64,000 nt of DNA from Diogma glabrata. Its lineage: Eukaryota; Arthropoda; Insecta; Diptera; Cylindrotomidae. Position numbers and translations under genes: made by a program. The DNA lies in the NCBI GenBank assembly GCA_963693315.1, contig OY856187.1, positions 386,859,263 through 386,923,262 on the forward strand. Reading direction: 5' to 3'. Below, piece after piece: positions 24,128 through 35,269 of this stretch. A model generated the notes under the pieces. That model saw only the letters and a program-made list of their open reading frames with translations, did no database searches and was not told the DNA's origin. Position 1 is the first letter of the stretch, and each line of letters begins with the position of its first letter.

Positions 24128-26686
24128 TTACGTTAACTGAGATATGGTATCTATAATATCTGACGTTAAATTGTCAAAATCTGTTTCTATTTCGTACAAA
24201 TATTTTTGTAAAAACAACCAAAACTTTTCTGACTGTTTTGGGTATTTTAAATCGAAAACAAAAAATATTTTAAAACAAACGTCTAACGCCAAAATAAAAT
24301 TATTAAAAGTATAAAAAATTTCATCGTAAGTTACACAAAATTCCGGAGTTTTGGTGTTGACAAAAATTATGAAAGGTTGTAATCTCAAACCTTTCGACAA
24401 GCAAAATTCTTTTGCTATATGAATTTGCTTTTTAATATGGGAGGAATCTAAGACATCAAACAAAAATGACTGTATTGAGTCATTAATAGATATTTTCCAA
24501 TATTTTCCTGATGAAAGCTTTACTTTTCCAGATGGTTTCAATATATAATGCAACAATTTACAAATTTGCAAATTATGAATATCTGTAAAAGTAACAATGG
24601 ATTAGCTAACACTTAAAAATTTCAAGAATTTGGTATATAAACTTTTACCTTCAACATTTGAAAAATTTCGGAAAATACCAATGGCATTTTTGCCTTTTAA
24701 ATTTTTGGCGAATACTATTTTAATTTTAGTTTTCAAAGCGTCCCATGAATGTAGTAGCTTTCCGTATTTTGCTGGAAATAATTTTTGAAAATCTATTTCA
24801 ATCTGAAAGTAAAATAATTTGTATATATGGTTATTGTGAGTAATAAATGCCGTTGTGAGTAATAAATTAACAGTTATTTATGATAAGTATATCAGACGAA
24901 GAGTTTTATTTTAAGAATACGACCCTAAAAACCCCAGTCAGCGACAACTCTTGCAACAGCTGAGGTCAATATCTTTTCATATCTTTCAAACTAAAAATTT
25001 TCCGGCAAAACCTTACGAAGTTGTATAATCTGTTAAAAATCTACTAATTAAAGCCAAAACGAAAACTATAATTTTTATCGATCATGCAAAATATATAACT
25101 CGGTAAGTTTTTGTCGGATAAATTACTGTTGGCCTAGGTCTTACTCATTTCTTTAAATATAATAATATATCCCACTGCAAATACTTTTATCATTAAATAA
25201 TATTTAAGTATCACTTTGTAAACCACCTTTGAAAAGGCTAGCGAAATGTACACTTTTTATACAAAGTAAAAATAAATATCTAGTTTATATACGAACCAAT
25301 CGAAAACCATTTGTGTTTGTATATAGAGGCCATTCGATAACGATTAAATTTGTATTTTTTAGATTTTGGTGATCTCGTTTTCTATTATTCCAACTGTCGG
25401 CCCATTTACTTTCGATAATATCTCGTGGAATGCAATGAACTTTCAACCAATCTTTAATTTCCGTATTCGATGATGTGTTTTCTTCGTTATTCTCAATGGT
25501 GTCTTTCCCGTAGTTATTGTTGGATTCTAAAGAAACAAGAAATTAAATGCAAGTATAGATGGTAAAATGTTATAAAATATACAATAATTAAGTAAACAGT
25601 GATGAGATAACATAATAAAAAAACTTATTTTCAAAGTGTTTATACCTGAATTAGAAATTTCTTGCTTATCTCGTCGCCGCCTTTTGATATCACTGAAATA
25701 ACCACTTTTCTTTAATTGCTTCGATATAACCCGATATTTATTATATAGTTTGCCCGTTGGGTTTTTCTGTTGCTTGAAATAGTAATCCTAAAATAACCGT
25801 TGATTAAAAGTGTAACGTACAAAAAAATGTATTATTTTCAGTAGTTAAATAAACATTGAAATAACTTAACAATAACAATAACTTAAAAATGAACGTCTAA
25901 TTTTGTGTATATTGCACTTACAGAGTTTTCTTCTGGAAACATAATTTTAATTTGTTGGTTTACATCTCGAAAAATGTTGAGAGTCATGGCATGGTTTTTG
26001 TCGACAAACTCATGTACTATAAATGTGCACAACAAATCTCTGCACTCGGGCGTAAAACCACGCGGTTTGTTTGTATCATACAAACTTTGAATGCGTGCAC
26101 CATTTGCATTTTCAAAAAATTTAGTTAAATCCTTAGATAAATAGAAAAAACACATTTTTGATTAACTGTTAAGTATAACACATATATATGAAATTGATTT
26201 ACGAAATTAAAACTGGATGATGGGGAACATGTTTTATAATTTTCTGTGTCAACCCAAGAAATTAAGCTAGAGGTTGATACTATACTATGATCGCTTAAAT
26301 TTGCTTCATAGATAATGTCCTATAACAAAATGATTAAAGACTTATATTAGCTATTGCTATATATAATAATAAACTTGGTTACTATACTTTTTTCTTCTTC
26401 CATTCATTGAGCCGAGCACGAAATTTTGCACGATTTCCAAGGTCGGTTTTGAAAATGTCGTTTACATCTGTTTCTGTTAAATGTGGCAGACTCTCAAGAT
26501 CAATGTTTAAAGCTAAAAAAAAAAGGAATTTAGAAGTTCCACAGAATATGGATTTGGATGTTCGGTACCTAATAATTTTGGCAAAATTGGTTCCAGTCCC
26601 CATTCTTTAAGAAGACTCTGTAAGCCTAAATCAACCAAAATTGCTGAATTTATATCTATAGTTTCTACAATCTCGCAATTTTCCAT
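24128..26686 (-). CDS. Eight-exon SAM-domain accessory protein of the CACTA element
   Basis: Exons (minus): 26686-26569, 26512-26388, 26319-26203, 26131-25922, 25787-25646, 25526-25297, 24802-24649, 24582-24128. All seven introns are GT-AG and every phase agrees, giving one open protein of about 516 residues. ATG 26684-26686 is the first in frame (MENCEIVETIDINSA). Residues about 25-81 form a SAM-like domain: LLKEWGLEPILPKLL, LTETDVNDIF, LGNRAKFRARLNEW. A middle region has KPRGFTPECRDLL and YYFKQQKNPTGKLYNKYRV with a basic KRRRRDK patch that may be a nuclear signal. The C-terminus has GLRLQPFIIFVNT and ALDVCFKIFFVFDLKYPKQS, a pattern I know from partner proteins of this transposon group. No lesions were found. 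SAM domains mediate protein contacts; the role in transposition is inferred. Confidence 0.75.
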
Positions 26687-26761
26687 ATTGAGAAACTATA
26701 GATTTTTCAGTTTAAAAAAATGTGATTATATCACTATTATATGAACTGTATTTTTTATTTA

Positions 26762-26827
26762 TTTATTCACTGATATTTTTTATTTATTCACTGGTATTTA
26801 TTTATTCACTGATATTACTTATTTAAT
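26762..26827. repeat. Short tandem repeat TTTATTTATTCACTGATATT
   Basis: About three irregular copies of a TTTATTTATTCACTGATATT unit, just upstream of the SAM-protein gene. Nothing indicates a regulatory role. Confidence 0.6.
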
Positions 26828-26946
26828 ATCTACACTGCGACTGAATATAAAATATGAATCTAACAACAAACAAAATAAATAACAGTATAAATCTCTTGTG
26901 TTTCAAGCATATTAGGTACAAATTATACATCTTATTACATAATCTA

Positions 26947-26954
26947 TACTTACT
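26947..26954. repeat. 8-bp hAT target duplication, left
   Basis: TACTTACT, identical to 28808-28815. Confidence 0.9.
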
Positions 26955-28807
26955 TAGGGTGACCAGAACTGCTGATAGCAAAAAGAGGAAATGCAAGTAA
27001 ACAAAAGAGGACAATTCAAATAAAAAAGAGGACACTTTTAATTAACTTAAAAAATTTCATTTATTAACTATTATCACAATTCATATGATTAAACTTCTGG
27101 TTTTTTTTAAAGGTAATTAATTATTAAATAATTAAAATAATAAGACTAGCAGACTTCAATTGCTATGCTTAATAATATAGAATAAATAATACATCTTATG
27201 TAAATAAATATAATTGCAAAAACAAAACTCAAACTATTCATTATTGCTTAGAATATTTTTCGTTAGATCGTATTGCTCTTAGAGCTTCTTTGTCTTTTTG
27301 AATGAAAGTAAAAAATTCACCGCATGAAGTAGTTTTGAAATTAAATTTTATGCATAAAATACTCTCTATAGTTTCAACATCCAATCTATTACGTTCGTCA
27401 GACCACCGACTATTCATCAAACTGAATACTCGTTCTGTGTTAACATTATGTGCTGGAATGGCAAAGAAATATTGACAAATTTTTAAAAATTCGGAATGTT
27501 GTTCTTCATTTGGAACTGTAGTAATAAATTCAAGCTATTTTTCATGTGAAAGTTTTTCAATAAATTGTTTGTTCTTCGACCCGACTTTGAAGAAACTTTT
27601 TAAATTATTATACTGACTAATAAGTATCGAGTCATTTATATCTATATGCCTTCCCATTAAATATTCAACTGTTTTGGATATTTCAGCCCATTCCGGTTCT
27701 TTTGTTAAAGATCCATCCATCCATTTAAATGTTGTAAAACTTTTGAACTGTTTTGTCCACTGTTTGATATAATCTAAACAATTTCTGTAAACTGCTGTTG
27801 CATTTTTCTTGAAGGCCGTACATTCGTTATCCAGTTCTTCATTTTTCCTTAACACATTCATAGTTAATGCCGGTAAGAAATTGTTGACTATTCATTCCTC
27901 GAGCGCTGTTTGAACAGATTCCTAAATATTCATTATTTCAATTAATAAATTATGCTTGTTTTACATTTTTTTAATGCTGAGGTGAAAAACGATGACCAAC
28001 GAATGCAAAAAAAAAAAAACAAATATGCTTCATTTAACGGATTCTCAAAAAAAAGTTTTAGTGTTACTGGTGGTTTCGGTATGGACAAAAAATACGATTT
28101 TAATGGTTCATATAATTTTAAGACCCTTTCAATGGCAGGAAATAGTGACAACCATCGTGTCTTAGATGAACTAAGGATTATTTGATAATCAATTTTCAAA
28201 AACTCGCAAAACTCCTTAAGTTTTTCAACACGAACAGTAAAATATGAAAAATGGTCATACAATTTGCGTATGAATACGTCTGCATCAATCGGACATAAAT
28301 CTGTACCATATTTAATACAATTATTTAATATGTGTGCTGGGCAACCTATGCCAGCTATATTAATAAAATTGACCTCATTTTTCCAAAGTTTGAAAACATT
28401 ATTTTCGCCTGCACGATTAATTCCACCAAAACTTGTATTGCAGTTATCACCGCCGAAGGCAACACATTTTCCAATCAAGTTGAAATTATTTAACGTATCA
28501 ACGATTATGTTTTTAATTGTTTCAGCTTTTTCATTAGGCACAGAGTGTAGTTGAATTAGTTTGAAAATCAATCCAGAAGTAAGCACAAAAATGTTGTATC
28601 AAAAAACAAATCGATAAAGGTAAAATTTTTGACTTTTTGTAAGAAAAGTTTAGAAAGAGGACATATAGAGGACAAAAAGATGACATTTAGAGGACAAACT
28701 GCAAATAGAGGACAAAAAAGATTATGGTGTCAAAAAGAGGTAGGACAAAAAGAGCGCAGGTCAAAAAGAGGACATGTCCTCTAAAAAGAGGACGGATGGT
28801 CACCCTA
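26955..28807 (-). mobile_element. hAT transposon, 1,853 bp, nested in the CACTA element
   Basis: Termini are TAGGGTGACCA on the left and TGGTCACCCTA on the right, each flanked by a perfect TACTTACT duplication. The internal minus-strand transposase is broken. Subterminal AAAGAGGACA motifs occur three or four times at the left end and about eight times at the right, all in the same plus-strand orientation, with one palindromic pair (GTCCTCTAAAAAGAGGAC) next to the right end. Such motifs are candidate transposase-binding sites. It lies between the CACTA terminus and the start of the SAM-protein gene. Confidence 0.92.
27241..28586 (-). pseudogene. hAT transposase, decayed and N-terminally truncated
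   Basis: The frame enters without a natural start at about 28586; the BED-finger region expected upstream is absent. It contains AFGGDNCNTSFGG, GCPAHILNNCIKYG and SKTRWLSLFPAIERVLKLY, which match the catalytic region of zf-BED/ZMYM-like hAT transposases. A run of T in the coding strand near 28010 shifts the frame. Coding resumes near 27930 and continues in 27861-27535 (IKQWTKQFKSFTTF, VEYLMGRHIDIND). It then passes a TAG at 27535-27537 into the hAT C-terminal dimerisation segment FFAIPAHNVNTERVFSLMNS at about 27400-27460, ending at TAA 27241-27243. It is non-functional, so the copy would need transposase in trans. Confidence 0.85.
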
Positions 28808-28815
28808 TACTTACT
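28808..28815. repeat. 8-bp hAT target duplication, right
   Basis: TACTTACT, matching 26947-26954. Confidence 0.9.
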
Positions 28816-29201
28816 TTATTCATCAATTATTCCTAAATATGCATCGTTAACAAATTGCATAAATTGACTTGACTAACTGTAAATGTTTTTGCATTTATTC
28901 ATAGACCTTACATAGTATAGGATTTAATAGGAATGTTTAAATCCTAGTTATGCAAGATAAAAAATAATGTTCAAAAGCTAGTTTTAAGAAAATTGTTAAT
29001 AAAATACATGATTTATGCATAAAAAGGGATCTTTTTTTATGCACCAAACAATCCAAATTTTGTATGTTTTATACAAGTTAACATTAAATCAATAATTTAT
29101 TGGATTATATATGATTAATTGGAATACGCATAATTTAATGTTAATCCTATGATATTATTCCACCGTTATTCATTATATAAGAATATGGTTTTCTCTGAGT
29201 G

Positions 29202-29203
29202 TA
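29202..29203. repeat. TA target duplication, right side of CACTA element
   Basis: TA directly follows the CACTCAGAGAAA terminus and pairs with 20851-20852. Confidence 0.55.
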
Positions 29204-29282
29204 AACAGTGATGAACCCTAATAATGCATCAGCAACCTGTCTACTCACGTATATAAGTCACCTGTCATAAATTAGATGTTTC

Positions 29283-29820
29283 AGAGAACGACCAGCCTAG
29301 AGCTTCTTTTTATTAAATAAGATCCAGTTTAGTCCCTGGTATAGCAAATATATTCACTATATAGTTACTTCTAGCGTACATGTAACCCGGCACCCATATA
29401 TAATTTGGATAGTAAACGGCTTTTCCATCTGGGGTCAGAGATACAATTGACTGCAATTTTAATGAAGCTTGGCTATCTACACAGATGTTGATATATCCAG
29501 TTGATATTAATTTATTCTTCAACCATATACGAAAATAAGTGTTTAATATTTAACTGTTCTGACCAGACTCCTTCTCCACTCTTCCTTCGAGTTGGGAGCC
29601 ATCTGTAAAAATTTCCACTAGTTCCTCCATCCACAGCCTTCTATCATTCCTATTAAAAATCCTTGAGGATCCAATTTGGCAGATTCCGTCAGAATTCTAG
29701 AAGACCTAGTCTGAAGGAGATGTGATTATGCACGACATCCTCCTTCGTCAAGCAACTTCCTTCCAATCACCCCTCCCACAAAGCGTCCTCCCTCCAAGTC
29801 ATTCAACCAACCGTTCAACC
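29283..29820 (-). pseudogene. Relic of a non-LTR element with RNase H domain, inverted copy
   Basis: Homologous to 18720-20770 but on the minus strand. It encodes EIFTDGSQLEGRVEKES, then after frameshifts INICVDSQASLKLQSIVS and YIWVPGYMYARSN. As in the other copy, the segment between the first RNase H motif and DSQ is missing, so both derive from the same deleted ancestor. Homology to the other copy is lost below about 29283. Confidence 0.6.
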
Positions 29821-31560
29821 AATTTTTCCTTAACTTTACGGATGCTGTGATGTTGTCGCCAATCAGTTATTCCATGTGTTCTAATTAAGAAAATATGAAA
29901 GACTGATAGATATTAGGTCGTTAGGGTGCAAATGATGGTCACTAAAAAAATTTTCGGTTGTTTTCTTGCCGATTTGTAATTCTTGAATAAAAGCCAATAC
30001 GTCTATTTTAATAAAGATCTCATTCTTATCCCTTGAGATTTTCCTATCTAAACTATTTCCTTAATTTAATTTTCAGTGTATCCAATTCTTTAAGCTCTAC
30101 CACAAAGGTTACTACTTTCTCCTATGTTTGTTTGGTAAACAACAAATTTAAGAGACTCAACTAACATAGCCGTTAGATTTTCTACTAATCTGTTAAGTTA
30201 TTTAACAGTCTGTGCAGATTTAAGTGCTATTTGTGATAAAATTGCCTCAAAAACCGTTCCTCTATATGCCGGTTTATTGACGGGTTAGATAACTAGAGAA
30301 AATTGAAGGAACAATGACTCGTTCATAATATTTCGTTGGTTTCTGGATTTCCGTTCTCACAGTAGTCAGAGTTGTGGTTGATATTCACACTAATGTTAAC
30401 AATATCATTGCACTATAGCTGGGTAATCAGAAAATATTCAAGCTGTTTTTAGCTTTAATATGACCTGTTACCTTACCATTGTTCTTCACATAGATTATCT
30501 AATAAGTGGGAGTTCTGGACCAGACATTAAAGGCCTTGGTGCTCGGGACTCCTGAATAAGAATGATGTCCTAAACTGTGTGGTTAAGAGTTAGGCTATAA
30601 AAGTCGTTGAAGCGGATTTAGACTTGTGGAGCATTTTTAGCGTCATTTCAACAGTAGCGGGAGAAGCTAATTCGTAATTAACTTCTCCAGCCACCGCATT
30701 ACGGTCAGGTTATTGATATGGACGTAGCTCATAGAGTTTTTATATGTGTGACTGGCAAGTATACAAATTATTTAAGCGCGATATTGTTCGCTGTTCGAAC
30801 CAGTACAAGACATTTTAAGACACTTTCCTCCGTTTCTGAGCCAACTTCCTCTAGCTAGGGAGAAGGTATTTGTTGATAAAGGTTCAGCTGTTATTGTGAT
30901 AGAAGTTTTTTCTTATTGTCTTCATATTTTCTTTGAAAAGGCAATAGCTTTCCATCATCAGAGATTAATTCATAACTTAAATTGAGGGTGCTATAATACT
31001 GAAACTTTTTTATGAATCCAATTAACATTAACTATTTTCCTTTACTTCCATTTAGATTAATTTACTATCGACCGCCGGTCTGAAGGCACACATACTAAGC
31101 AATGTGTGGGAAAATTGGTCTTTGTCGGGAATTGAGTGCGTCTTTACCAACTAAGCTAGAACAGCTACAAATAGAGTTCAGCCGCCATCACTTCTTAGAA
31201 CTACTCTTGTTAAGTCTACTATTACCAATGGTATGTGATATCCAACATTAATAAACCACATGCAACAACGTATGACACAGTGTAAGATGTAACCAACTTG
31301 CGTATAACCTCCAGTCCCTGAACCAGTTCAAGCTACAGTGAAAACATAAACTTCATTAAATTTAAGATTTTACTAAAAAAATTTCGTCAATCCTTCCGCC
31401 TTTTAAAACGCAAATGCTGAGTAAAATTCACACGACAGTCGATGCTGGTTCAAAGGAAGTCAATTTCTAAATCTCGAGGAAACGGTTGACGACCTCTTGT
31501 TAAAATTAAACAGATTCAGCGTAAAATTACAAATTTGCTTTTACTACTCCAGGTTTAAGG
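29821..31560. other. Unassigned DNA
   Basis: No supported gene. Base composition is more balanced than in neighbouring DNA, which could reflect an old unrecognised element. No motif was found. Confidence 0.4.
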
Positions 31561-31569
31561 ATATATACA

Positions 31570-34366
31570 ACGATATACGCGCATTCATTCATGAGAGTGT
31601 TGCGTACACGCGCTTTCCAAATTTTGAACTACACGGTGACGGCTTCAATACAATGGTTTTAAAGATTTGTCTTCCAGAAATGACTTTTTTTACAATAGCT
31701 TTATACCGGTCCCCCAACAAACGTAACCCAAACTTTTTTAATATACTGACAAAAATTATGGACGAGATTAGAGCAAAGTCCCCTAATTGTGAAGTTATCG
31801 TTACCGGTGACTTCAACGTCCACAACAAATCATGGTTGGAATTCTCCAAATCGACCGACGATGTTGACAATAGTGGAAAACTGGCAGAAATTTTTGCCGC
31901 GTCTCAGGGCCTATTCCAAATTGTTAAAAGCCCGACTTTCACTCCCCGTAATGGCGGTGATAATAGTTTTCTACTAGATCTCTATCTTACCACAATGCCA
32001 GATATTACGAGTGTCGATGTTGCGAAAGGTAGTATTGGAAATTCTGATCATTATTTAATCTCATCAGTTATCAAAACTGATTTACTTAAAACTACAACTC
32101 CCAAACCCCGTAAAATATTTCACTACTCAAAAATGGATAAGAGTGGTCTTCAAAATTTTTTCCATGGTTTCCCTTTCGACCGTCATTGTTTTTACACTGA
32201 CAATGTAAATTTTTCTGCTCAAAACTTTACAGAAACCATCCAATTTGCTATCAATAAATTTGTCCCTTTCTCCATAGTAAAACCCAAACAAAAATACTTG
32301 TATTCGAAAGCTGAAAAAACGGCACTTAGAAACAAACGTAGATCATTTAATATTTGGATTCATAACAAAACTCCCACTAATCGATCCCAATATCTAAAGG
32401 CCAACAAAATATCTAATCAGATTATCTCAAACGAAAAGTCCGAAATTGACAGAGCGAAAGCCTCAAAACTTACGTCTATGTCTGTTTCTGACAAGAGTTT
32501 CTACAGTGCCATTAATTCTTTAAATTCTGGTACAAAATTTTCTATTCCCCCTATTATTGATGGTGATTTAATCGTCAATGATCCCGCAAGAAAAGCTAAC
32601 TTGTTCGCTGAACGCTTTGCTCTGAACTCCACTGTTTTGGAAACTCCTAAAGAAATACCCCAAATCCAGTCTTCAGGAGTTAATATGAATGAACTTCACT
32701 TCAAACCCAAAATAGTCGCTAAACTTTTAAAGGGGTTAAACATCAACAAAGCATCAGGAATGGACAATATTCCACCCATTATTTTAAAAACCTTTTCCAA
32801 AGAACTTGCACCAACTTTAACTAAAATATTCTACCAATCCTACAAATCTGGTATATTTCCCTCGTGCTGGAAGTTGGCAAATGTCCAGCCTGTCCCCAAA
32901 AAGGGACCAAAATCCGATATCTCAAATTCTAGGCCAATAGCTTTACTATCGGTCCTATCCAAAGTCTATGAGCATTATATTAATACACATATTTCAAAAT
33001 TTCTGGAAGAAAATCATTTGATATCCGACAGCCAATACGGCTTTCGAAACAAAAGATCAACTACCGATCTATTAAACTATGTAGCGCATTGTTGGAACAG
33101 CATACTTGATAAAGGTGGTGAAACATACGTTATCGCTTTAGACATCTCCAAGGCATTCGATCGAGTCTGGCATGCCAACTTAATCAACAAGCTCGTTGCG
33201 TACGGTTTTCATCCCAATGTTGTGAAGCTGATTCAAAATTTTCTATCCGACCGATACATTTCGGTAACCTTAGACGGATATTCTTCTGAGTCTAAACTAA
33301 TTAACGCTGGTGTACCCCAAGGCTCAGTATTGTCCCCAACCCTATTTTTGATTTATATCAACGAATTGTTGAAAATCACCAGCAACCCAATAAATAGTTT
33401 TGCAGATGATAGTACTCTGCACAAGTCGTTCGAGCCCCTTCCTTCAAAAGGTGAAATGCACGAACGAATTAATCCTGCCCGGAGAGACGCTGCCATAAAC
33501 GTGAACAAAGACCTGAATAAAGTCGCCGACTGGGGTGACCAAAACCTTGTCAATTTCAACTCCACCAAAACACAGCTGTTGATTGTTTCCAGATTAAAGA
33601 CCGAGTTCCCCAAAGATATTTTATTTAGTATGTGTGATGAACCAATAGGTGAATGTAAAAACATTCGTTTATTGGGTGTCACAGTTTCAAATGACCTACT
33701 CTGGAACGATCATGTAATGGCGATGGCAAAAAGCGCGTCTAAAAAACTCGGCCTCCTAAATAGATGCAAAAAAATTTTCACTCCATACCAATTGCTTCAT
33801 GTTTATAAGTCCTATATTCGTCCCTGTATGGAGTACTGCTGTCAAGTTTGGGGTGCTGCCTCTGTTTCCATCTTGGCCCTCTTGGACTCTGTTCAAAAGC
33901 GAGCTATACGAATTGTAGGTGATCGAACTTTGACATCAAAACTTGATTCCCTACAACATCGTCGCACTGTTGCTGACCTCGTTGTTTTTTACAAATATCG
34001 TCATCAGCAGTGCTCAGATGAAATCAGCGGCATCATGCCTCAAACTTATTCTTACCCCCGTTCCACTCGGCAATCGGCTGCCGCAACCAGTGAAACGGTA
34101 AAGATCCCGCGCTGTCATACTGGCAGATCGCAGAGAGACTTCTTTGTCCGAACTGCGTACAAATGGAATAGTTTGCCGGAACACTTAGTCTCAGGTGGCT
34201 TCAACCCACAGATGTTTAAAAAAAGCGTTAATCTACACCTCAGAACGCCAGTTGTTGTGAGACCCAGGTCTAGACCTAGGTCTTAAAAGGTATTTATGTG
34301 TTGTTGTGACACATATTCTAAACCCTATTACACAACACATTTTATTAAAAAAAAAAAAAAAAAAAA
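31570..34366 (+). mobile_element. Element E: 5'-truncated non-LTR retrotransposon
   Basis: Collinearity with element C begins at about 31575 (FIHESVAY), inside the endonuclease, and runs to a 20-base poly(A) at 34347-34366. The 3' UTR is about 60 bp. 5' truncation is usual for target-primed insertion. No convincing target duplication was found. It is the most intact copy of its family here. Confidence 0.88.
31575..34286 (+). CDS. Endonuclease (partial)/reverse transcriptase of element E
   Basis: An uninterrupted frame of about 900 codons; it formally opens at 31497, but the residues before about 31575 are flank. The endonuclease lacks its first strands and the LFLTET catalytic Glu, yet keeps TGDFNVHNKSWLEF and GNSDHYLISS, so cleavage should be lost. 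The reverse transcriptase is complete: SGMDNIPPIILK, QYGFRNKRSTTDLLNYVAH, DISKAFDRVWHANL, GVPQGSVLSPTLFLIYIN and FADDSTLH, then the thumb PCMEYCCQVWGAA and a C-terminal tail ending RSRPRS. The absence of any stop over 2.7 kb implies recent insertion. Without an intact endonuclease or a promoter it is probably not mobile. Confidence 0.85.
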   Translation: MRAFIHESVAYTRFPNFELHGDGFNTMVLKICLPEMTFFTIALYRSPNKRNPNFFNILTKIMDEIRAKSPNCEVIVTGDFNVHNKSWLEFSKSTDDVDNSGKLAEIFAASQGLFQIVKSPTFTPRNGGDNSFLLDLYLTTMPDITSVDVAKGSIGNSDHYLISSVIKTDLLKTTTPKPRKIFHYSKMDKSGLQNFFHGFPFDRHCFYTDNVNFSAQNFTETIQFAINKFVPFSIVKPKQKYLYSKAEKTALRNKRRSFNIWIHNKTPTNRSQYLKANKISNQIISNEKSEIDRAKASKLTSMSVSDKSFYSAINSLNSGTKFSIPPIIDGDLIVNDPARKANLFAERFALNSTVLETPKEIPQIQSSGVNMNELHFKPKIVAKLLKGLNINKASGMDNIPPIILKTFSKELAPTLTKIFYQSYKSGIFPSCWKLANVQPVPKKGPKSDISNSRPIALLSVLSKVYEHYINTHISKFLEENHLISDSQYGFRNKRSTTDLLNYVAHCWNSILDKGGETYVIALDISKAFDRVWHANLINKLVAYGFHPNVVKLIQNFLSDRYISVTLDGYSSESKLINAGVPQGSVLSPTLFLIYINELLKITSNPINSFADDSTLHKSFEPLPSKGEMHERINPARRDAAINVNKDLNKVADWGDQNLVNFNSTKTQLLIVSRLKTEFPKDILFSMCDEPIGECKNIRLLGVTVSNDLLWNDHVMAMAKSASKKLGLLNRCKKIFTPYQLLHVYKSYIRPCMEYCCQVWGAASVSILALLDSVQKRAIRIVGDRTLTSKLDSLQHRRTVADLVVFYKYRHQQCSDEISGIMPQTYSYPRSTRQSAAATSETVKIPRCHTGRSQRDFFVRTAYKWNSLPEHLVSGGFNPQMFKKSVNLHLRTPVVVRPRSRPRS

Positions 34367-35269
34367 CGATTGGTCACTGAATTTAAATTGTTTTAAAATT
34401 TTGTCGCTCTGAAAAACTCAACAATAAAAATAAGTCAATGATCATCAATCCTTGTCAGTAGTATTGAGGAGCCACAAGTTTTATAAGACTATTTTGAACC
34501 TACAGTACTCCATTTTTTGTCTGCATTTAAATTTTGTTACCGTTGGTTGTCATAAAAAATCTTTCTGATCATCCAAATACTAATCTCTTTCCAAGTAGTG
34601 TGAAACACTATGTGGCACACAAATTGAGACAGTTGGGTTGAACCTGTATCTTATAAAATTCGACGTTTGGCTCCTGACAAACTAACAAAACTCAAACCTG
34701 TGTTCAAAAATATAATTTTTCTGGGTATAAGTAGTCAATAATTGCTCATGGTTCAGCCCACTTCAGTTGGTCAAGAAAGTCTTATCTTATTATCTATTAT
34801 CAAGATTTATTGTGTCTTGTCGATATCATATATTCCTTCACCGTCCATCAAATTTGTTCATTGTGCGTTTTCATAAAAATGGATGAATCCATTATACCCT
34901 TGTTTTAAGGCACATTCCGACTGAAATACTGCTAGCATATATTTTGTTCTGGATGATTGGTCTTATTGTTGGTAACCAACAGGTTCAACGTGAGCTTGAT
35001 ACACTTTATCTCGGGTTTGGGGTAAACTTGCTGTTAGAATTGAGACCAAATGGTCAACGAAAAGCAAGAAGATAGGTTTGTTAAATGCTTAGTGCTTTTC
35101 GAAGATCGAACATCATTGCGCGCCAATGGTATCTAGACTTTACTTGAAATTTTAATAATTTTCAAATGACAGTAACACTGTAAATGTTAATTTTGGCTAT
35201 AACAAATGTTATGAGGCTGTTTGTATCAGTCGCGACTGTGACTATTTACATTTTTGTTTTTCAATCATA
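34367..35269. other. Unassigned DNA
   Basis: No supported gene or repeat. Confidence 0.4.

Larger units (their letters stand above)
20853..29201 (-). mobile_element. CACTA-like (EnSpm-type) DNA transposon, 8.3 kb with nested hAT
   Basis: The left terminus is CACCCAGAGAAA at 20853 and the right terminus, on the minus strand, is CACTCAGAGAAA ending at 29201. Both are flanked by TA. Inside, two minus-strand genes are arranged head to tail: an accessory SAM-domain gene (26686-24128) and a zinc-finger transposase gene (24006-21594). Subterminal regions of about 740 bp on the left and 390 bp plus on the right carry several TGCATAA-type motifs. About 1.86 kb is a later hAT insertion, so the element itself is about 6.5 kb. 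The CACTA assignment rests on the termini and on the HYPRLIEYSGPLKLLSCMR segment, which resembles plant TNP2-type proteins. Confidence 0.7.

Noticed and set aside
27952..28554. Plus-strand frames over the hAT transposase
   Set aside because: Antisense shadows; the minus strand has the conserved transposase motifs.
31589..31977. Frames on both strands at the start of element E
   Set aside because: Shadows of the endonuclease frame.
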